Source: Candidatus Gastranaerophilales bacterium
Lineage (GTDB): Bacteria; Cyanobacteriota; Vampirovibrionia; Gastranaerophilales; Gastranaerophilaceae
Assembly: GCA_910587245.1 (NCBI GenBank)
Contig: CAJULX010000025.1
Coordinates: 1-28,371, forward strand
Length of the DNA: 28,371 nt
Direction: 5' to 3'
Each line of letters begins with the position of its first letter. Position 1 is the stretch's first letter. The notes below the pieces were generated by a model. That model made no database searches. It was not told the DNA's origin and saw only the letters and a list, made by a program, of their open reading frames with translations. A program made the translations under genes and the position numbers. Positions 23,990 through 28,371 of this stretch are shown piece after piece.

Positions 23990-24817
23990 ATGGTTGCACC
24001 GAAACATTTATACAGTGAAATTCCCCCGACAAAAATGAGAAATCGGGAAGAAAAATTCAGAGAAGCCAAGAATAATCCTTTCTGGCATTTTGTCGGCAAC
24101 AGAGTTTTTTATTCAATGTTAAAAAGCAGGTTCTATTCCTTGATGTTTAAGGGTTTAGAAAATTTTGAGAAAAGAGATAAAAATCTTGCAACCATTTTTT
24201 ATGCCCCGCATTCCAACTGGTGGGACGGTCTTATAGGCTATGTTACCATTCATTTTATATTAAGAAAAACCGGTAAATTCAGAATGCGTCTTATGATTGA
24301 AGAGATGAACAGATTTCCGATTTTTCAATACGTGGGCTGTTTTCCGATTAATAAAAAATCACCGCAAAGTGCTATGCAGTCTTTGAGCTATGCAGCAGGC
24401 ACCCTGAAAGATAAAGATATAGCTTTCTGGCTTTTCCCTCAGGGGATTATCCGCCCGCCGCACTATCGGCCTGAAATTTTTCAATCAGGGCTTGCTTATA
24501 TGGCAAAAAATGCGGCAAAAAAATTTGGCGGCGTAAATTTAATTCCCGTTGCGGTAAATTATACTTTTTTAAGGCAGGACAGACCGGAAGTTTTGCTTGA
24601 ATTCGGCGAGCCTAAAATTATTAAAGACCCGAATTTCGACAGAAAAGAATTCACTCATAAGCTTGAGCGCGAATTTGAAGCCTTCACCGATAAACAGCAG
24701 CTTGATATCAGCCGCGGCGATTTTGAAGGGTATGAATATCTTTACAGGGAAAAACTTCACTGGTGGCGCTACATTGAAAGCAAATTAAAAAGCATCGGCA
24801 TCAAAAAAGAAGACTGA
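23990..24817 (+). CDS. PlsC-like lysophospholipid/glycerolipid acyltransferase, 275 aa
   Basis: Acyltransferase of the PlsC superfamily, probably attaching a fatty acyl group to a lipid at the inner membrane; substrate unknown. The catalytic HX4D is H74-SNWW-D79 in YAPHSNWWDG. The second block is GCFPINKK, and the third is FPQGIIRPP (149-157), where the common FPEG glutamate is Gln151. The fourth is LIPVAVNY. No strong membrane segment is present except moderately hydrophobic stretches near 40 and 85. The ATG has no Shine-Dalgarno sequence and sits at the predicted transcription start, so translation may be leaderless. It is followed 20 nt later by the ROK kinase, so the two are probably one transcript. 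Cyanobacterial carotenoid-glycoside acyltransferases are alternative relatives; not decidable here. Confidence 0.87.
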   Translation: MVAPKHLYSEIPPTKMRNREEKFREAKNNPFWHFVGNRVFYSMLKSRFYSLMFKGLENFEKRDKNLATIFYAPHSNWWDGLIGYVTIHFILRKTGKFRMRLMIEEMNRFPIFQYVGCFPINKKSPQSAMQSLSYAAGTLKDKDIAFWLFPQGIIRPPHYRPEIFQSGLAYMAKNAAKKFGGVNLIPVAVNYTFLRQDRPEVLLEFGEPKIIKDPNFDRKEFTHKLEREFEAFTDKQQLDISRGDFEGYEYLYREKLHWWRYIESKLKSIGIKKED

Positions 24818-24837
24818 CGACAAAAAGAAACCGGATT

Positions 24838-25791
24838 ATGAAAAAATATGCAATAGGTGTAGATTTAGGCGGAACAAAAATTTTAGCGGGGCTTATCGAA
24901 AAAGAAACGGGTAAAGTCCTCTATGATGCCAAAAATAAAACCAAGAAAGAAAAAGGCAATAAAAAAATCGGGGAAAAAATCCTTGAAACCGTTGACGATG
25001 TGCTTGATGTTTCAAATATTCCGCTTTCTGAAATTTCATCAATCGGCATAGGCCTTGCAGGACAGGTAGATAGACAAAACGGTATCCTTATAAACGGCGT
25101 AAATCTTGAATGCAAGGATTTTAACGTTAAAGAACTTATTGAAAAAAAATATAATATCCCTTTATTTGCAGGCAACGATGTTGAAGTTGCAGCGCTTGGC
25201 GAGTTGAAATTCGGCGCGGGGCGCGGATTTAAAGATATTGTATGTATATTCGTAGGCACAGGTATCGGTTCATCTATCATAAAAGACGGCAAAATTCACC
25301 TCGGCGCAAGCGGTTCTGCCGGTGAAATAGGTCATATTATTGTAGATTTAAACGGACGCGCCTGTTCATGCGGCGCACACGGCTGTTTGGAGGCGTACGC
25401 TTCAAGAAGTGCTATTGAATCAAGAATTTTAGGCGCCGTAAAAAAAGGCAGAAAATCAATAATAACAGAATTTACAAACGCATCTTCAATAAGCTCAAAA
25501 CACATTAAAAAATCGCTTGATGCGCGCGATGAAATCGTTACCCAATATGTAAATGAAGCCATAGAGTATCTTTCAGGCGGCATTGCAAGTGTTATGAATT
25601 TTTATAACCCCGAGCTTGTTATATTGGGCGGCGGTTTAATTCAGAGTGTGGATGAATTTTACCTCGGCACCATTAAAAAAGCCCGTGCAAAGGCACTTCC
25701 CGTGCCCGCTTCCGTAACACAGTTCAAAAAGGCTGAGCTTGGCGATTTTTCAGGGGTTATCGGTGCAGGTTTGCTTGAAACCGTGCGCTAA
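24838..25791 (+). CDS. ROK-family sugar kinase (probable glucokinase)
   Basis: ATP-dependent hexose kinase, probably glucose to glucose 6-phosphate. It has 317 aa, the usual length. The ATP-binding DLGGTK loop is at residues 9-14. GNDVEVAALGE holds the catalytic Asp114. VGTGIGSSII and the ROK signature GEIGHIIVD follow, with zinc ligands H166, C176, C178 and C183 in the CSCGAHGCLE motif. The C-terminal NPELVILGGGL adenosine-binding segment is intact. No HTH domain, so it is an enzyme and not a NagC/Mlc-type repressor. The ribosome site is weak (ACCGG before ATG). It lies 20 nt after the acyltransferase and 16 nt before mfd, whose promoter is inside its 3' end. Other hexoses or N-acetylhexosamines are possible substrates. 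Confidence 0.92.
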   Translation: MKKYAIGVDLGGTKILAGLIEKETGKVLYDAKNKTKKEKGNKKIGEKILETVDDVLDVSNIPLSEISSIGIGLAGQVDRQNGILINGVNLECKDFNVKELIEKKYNIPLFAGNDVEVAALGELKFGAGRGFKDIVCIFVGTGIGSSIIKDGKIHLGASGSAGEIGHIIVDLNGRACSCGAHGCLEAYASRSAIESRILGAVKKGRKSIITEFTNASSISSKHIKKSLDARDEIVTQYVNEAIEYLSGGIASVMNFYNPELVILGGGLIQSVDEFYLGTIKKARAKALPVPASVTQFKKAELGDFSGVIGAGLLETVR

Positions 25792-25799
25792 TGTATAAT
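25771..25799 (+). promoter_or_regulatory. Promoter of mfd, predicted leaderless, inside the kinase 3' end
   Basis: TTGCTT (25771-25776), exact 17-bp spacer, perfect TATAAT (25794-25799). The ATG at 25808 comes 8 nt after the -10. The -35 is weak. Confidence 0.55.
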
Positions 25800-25807
25800 T
25801 TTTTATT

Positions 25808-28371
25808 ATGGAATCTTTTACAAATTTATTAAATAATCTTGATATCCCTGAATTGGCGCCGCTTTCCGCTTTTTTAAAAAGAAAAGAAAAAGGCTTAAAA
25901 TTAAGTATAACCGGGCTGAATAATCCTTTAAGGCTTCTTATTTTAAATAAAATTGCAAATTCTTTTAATAAAAAAGTGCTTTTTGTTACTTTGAATGAGC
26001 AGTCTGCGCTAAAATATCAGAAAGATTTAGATTCCGTTTTTAATCTTGAATCAAAAATTCTTCCTTTTCAAGAAATCAACCCTTATGAAGATGTGGATAG
26101 GAATTATTACATTTATGAAGAACAGGTGAATGTCTTAAACGGTGCCGCCTGCGGCGAGCATAGTATTGTGCTGGCGCCTGTCCGTGCGCTTTTAGAGAAA
26201 TTTCCCGATAAAAATTTTTACAATAAAAATTCTTTTGAAATTAAAAAAGATGATGAGATTGATTATTCTAAAATAACGGAAAAGCTTGTCTCCCTTGGCT
26301 ATAAAAGGGTGCCTATGGTGATGGATGCAGGCGAATTTTCAATTAAAGGTGATATTTTAGATATTTTTACTCTTTATTCAAGTCCTGTGAGAATTGAATT
26401 TTTCGCTGATACCGTTGAAGATATCAGAATGTTTGACCCCAATACCCAGAAGAGTTTTAAAAAACTGGATAAAATAAGGGTTTACCCTTTGCATAAATTT
26501 TTGCTTACGGAAGAAAACAAAAAAGCCTTTAAAAATAAACTTTTTAATGAAGTTGAGGAACTTGAAAAAATTACGGGAGAAAGCGAGATATTCAGGCTTT
26601 TATACGGTGAAACCGTTGAAAAAATTGATAACGGCGGTTATTTTGAAGGTATAGAATATTTTCAAAATTATTTAAATAAAGATTTGGTGAGTTCTCTGGA
26701 TTTTTTCTCCGATTTTATCTTAATTTTTGATGATATAACCCAGATTAATGCAAAATATGAAAACCTTGATGAGGAGATGGTTTCATCCTATAAAAGCAAT
26801 ATAGATTCCAATTTAAAACTGCCCTTAAATGCTAAAAATCATATAACCTATGAAGAATTCCAAAAAGAAATTAAAAAGTTTAAAATTATAGGTTTTGACA
26901 CGTTTTTGGAAAATTTTAACGGTGATGACCTTGGAATGGAAAGTATTTCGGATGATACATTTGCCGATAAACTTATAGAGCTTGAATCGGCTCTCCCTCC
27001 GTTTTTTTCATCCTCCGGCGCGGAAATTTCCGATTATATTAAAAAAGAACTGCAAAACGGTGCTATATTCTTTATTTGCACAAATTACCCCAAAAGATTT
27101 AATGAAATTTTAAAAGAATTTGAAATTTTTAATGAAAATATTTTTATGCTCCCGCCGTTAACATCGGGCGGCGGAATTATAGATAATGTAAGCATTTTAG
27201 TTGATAATAAACTTAATAAAATAATATTTCTTTCGGATAAAGAATTATTTAATAAACGCTCAAAAGATATTACCACCAGAAAATACTCATCAAATAAGCA
27301 ATCTCAGGATTATATCGATTCAATCAATGATATTATGGAAAATGAATTTGTGGTTCATTCAATCCACGGTATCGGAATTTTTAAGGGTTTGCGCAAGGAA
27401 GAGATGGACGGTGCTCTCAAAGATTATCTTGAAATTGAATTTCAGGGCGGCGATAAACTTTTTATGCCCGCAGAACAGATAAATCTTCTCTATCGCTACA
27501 GGGGCGGGGGGCATGCTAAGCCGAAACTTTCTAAAATGGGCGGTGCCGCATGGGAGAATACAAAAAATAAAGCAAAAGGCGAAGTAAAGGAAATTGCATA
27601 CGATTTATTAAAACTTTATGCTAAGCGTGAGATGAGTACAGGGATTGCGTTTGAGCCTGATACCACCTGGCAGTATGAAATGGAAGATGCTTTTGAATTT
27701 ACCGAAACCCCTGACCAGATGCAGGCTATCATCGATGTAAAAAATGACATGGAAAATGAGCGCCCGATGGACAGGCTTATATGTGCGGATGTGGGTTTTG
27801 GAAAGACGGAAGTTGCGACGCGTGCTATATTTAAGGCTGTTATGTCCGGTAAACAAGCTGCCCTTATTGCCCCTACGACTATTTTGGCGCTCCAGCATTA
27901 CCAGACAATAGCGGAAAGATTTAAACCCTTCTCGGTGAATGTTCAGCTTTTATCAAGGTTTAAAAGCCCTAAAGAGCGTAAAAAAACAATAGAGGAGCTG
28001 AAAAGCGGGGTTTGTGATGTTGTAATAGGTACGCACAGCCTGCTTTTTGACCGTGAATTTAAGAGTTTGGGGCTTCTTGTGATTGATGAGGAGCATAAAT
28101 TCGGTGTGGCACATAAGGAAAAGCTGAAACGTTTCCGTGAAAATATTGATATACTTGCAATGTCAGCTACTCCAATCCCGAGAACCCTTAATATGGCTCT
28201 ATCCGGGTTGAAAAATATGAGTTTAATCAATACAGCCCCTAAAAACAGGCTTCCTGTGAAAACATACGTCGGAGAATTTAACGAGGCATTTTTAAAGAAC
28301 GCCGTAAACCACGAACTGCAGCGCGACGGGCAGGTCTTTTTTGTTCATAACCGCGTGGAGAGCATACATAC
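25808..28371 (+). CDS. mfd: Transcription-repair coupling factor, 3' end cut off
   Basis: Translocase that removes RNA polymerase stalled at DNA damage and recruits UvrA. 854 codons are visible without a stop, and the window end cuts about 250-300 residues (the last part of the helicase lobe and the C-terminal domain). In order: UvrB-like N-terminal module (LPFQEINPYEDV, RGxx-type VDAGEFSIKGDILDIF near 175-190), a variable middle, the RNA polymerase-interacting domain (FVVHSIHGIGIFKGL, DYLEIEF, near 515-550), then RecG-type helicase motifs: Walker A ADVGFGKTEVA (Lys666), DEEHKFGV (Asp760) and SATPIPRTLNMAL. ATG at 25808 has no Shine-Dalgarno sequence. A TATAAT is 8 nt upstream, suggesting leaderless translation besides read-through from the kinase gene. 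Confidence 0.96.
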   Translation, partial: MESFTNLLNNLDIPELAPLSAFLKRKEKGLKLSITGLNNPLRLLILNKIANSFNKKVLFVTLNEQSALKYQKDLDSVFNLESKILPFQEINPYEDVDRNYYIYEEQVNVLNGAACGEHSIVLAPVRALLEKFPDKNFYNKNSFEIKKDDEIDYSKITEKLVSLGYKRVPMVMDAGEFSIKGDILDIFTLYSSPVRIEFFADTVEDIRMFDPNTQKSFKKLDKIRVYPLHKFLLTEENKKAFKNKLFNEVEELEKITGESEIFRLLYGETVEKIDNGGYFEGIEYFQNYLNKDLVSSLDFFSDFILIFDDITQINAKYENLDEEMVSSYKSNIDSNLKLPLNAKNHITYEEFQKEIKKFKIIGFDTFLENFNGDDLGMESISDDTFADKLIELESALPPFFSSSGAEISDYIKKELQNGAIFFICTNYPKRFNEILKEFEIFNENIFMLPPLTSGGGIIDNVSILVDNKLNKIIFLSDKELFNKRSKDITTRKYSSNKQSQDYIDSINDIMENEFVVHSIHGIGIFKGLRKEEMDGALKDYLEIEFQGGDKLFMPAEQINLLYRYRGGGHAKPKLSKMGGAAWENTKNKAKGEVKEIAYDLLKLYAKREMSTGIAFEPDTTWQYEMEDAFEFTETPDQMQAIIDVKNDMENERPMDRLICADVGFGKTEVATRAIFKAVMSGKQAALIAPTTILALQHYQTIAERFKPFSVNVQLLSRFKSPKERKKTIEELKSGVCDVVIGTHSLLFDREFKSLGLLVIDEEHKFGVAHKEKLKRFRENIDILAMSATPIPRTLNMALSGLKNMSLINTAPKNRLPVKTYVGEFNEAFLKNAVNHELQRDGQVFFVHNRVESIH

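Noticed and set aside
24921..25292. 123-codon minus-strand ORF
   Set aside because: Antisense to the ROK kinase motifs; Ser/Pro-rich composition typical of a shadow frame.
27608..28230. Two minus-strand ORFs of 95-96 codons
   Set aside because: Both lie opposite the conserved helicase motifs of mfd and look like frame shadows.

Overview
The window looks like chromosomal DNA of an AT-rich, Gram-negative-type bacterium. The best guess is a non-photosynthetic cyanobacterial relative (Vampirovibrionia/'Melainabacteria', probably the gut order Gastranaerophilales). The reasons are the combination of SepF next to a YggS-type PLP protein, PdxJ (DXP-dependent vitamin B6 route), an SLH-domain envelope protein with a signal peptide, a PHP-containing DnaE, standard code 11, and lineage-type orphan proteins with a short F-x-G motif near the N-terminus. 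The lineage call is inference. No phage, insertion sequence or CRISPR array was seen.

Layout. 1-3270: 3' part of dnaE (+). 3361-4883: a small orphan gene, then an XRE regulator (-) diverging from a gene for an amphipathic LEA-like protein (+), closed by a bidirectional terminator. 4890-8060: SWIM-SNF2 helicase (-). 8303-11200: a tight + strand cluster of acpS, a sugar-porter MFS gene and a TerC/DUF475 gene. 11278-13854: two tandem paralogous orphan genes whose central parts resemble a protein-kinase C-lobe. 13870-14402: a second XRE regulator (-) diverging from a 70-aa gene across a compact promoter/operator region. 14504-14625: an exact 14-bp tandem duplication and tRNA-Leu(GAG) (-). 14675-16364: acpP-fabF (-). 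16563-19176: SLH/glycine-zipper envelope protein, sepF and yggS (all -). 19470-20177: pdxJ (-). 20383-23937: a large protein with three zinc ribbons, a degenerate cyclase-like region, an AAA ATPase and a helical-repeat tail (+). 23990-25791: PlsC-type acyltransferase and ROK sugar kinase (+). 25808-28371: 5' part of mfd (+), cut by the window end.

How genes work together. AcpS charges AcpP, and AcpP carries the chains that FabF elongates; a PlsC-like acyltransferase uses fatty acyl groups downstream. The sugar porter and ROK kinase could together import and phosphorylate a hexose. DnaE and Mfd serve replication and transcription-coupled repair. SepF belongs to the divisome.

The most notable non-textbook signals are: (i) four genes without a Shine-Dalgarno sequence whose -10 hexamer lies 6-10 nt before the ATG, suggesting leaderless transcripts; (ii) two XRE/small-protein divergent modules of the same design, one with CTAG-type repeats over both promoters; (iii) a tandem kinase-like pair in which the two copies have lost different catalytic residues; (iv) the zinc ribbon-cyclase-like-AAA-repeat protein.
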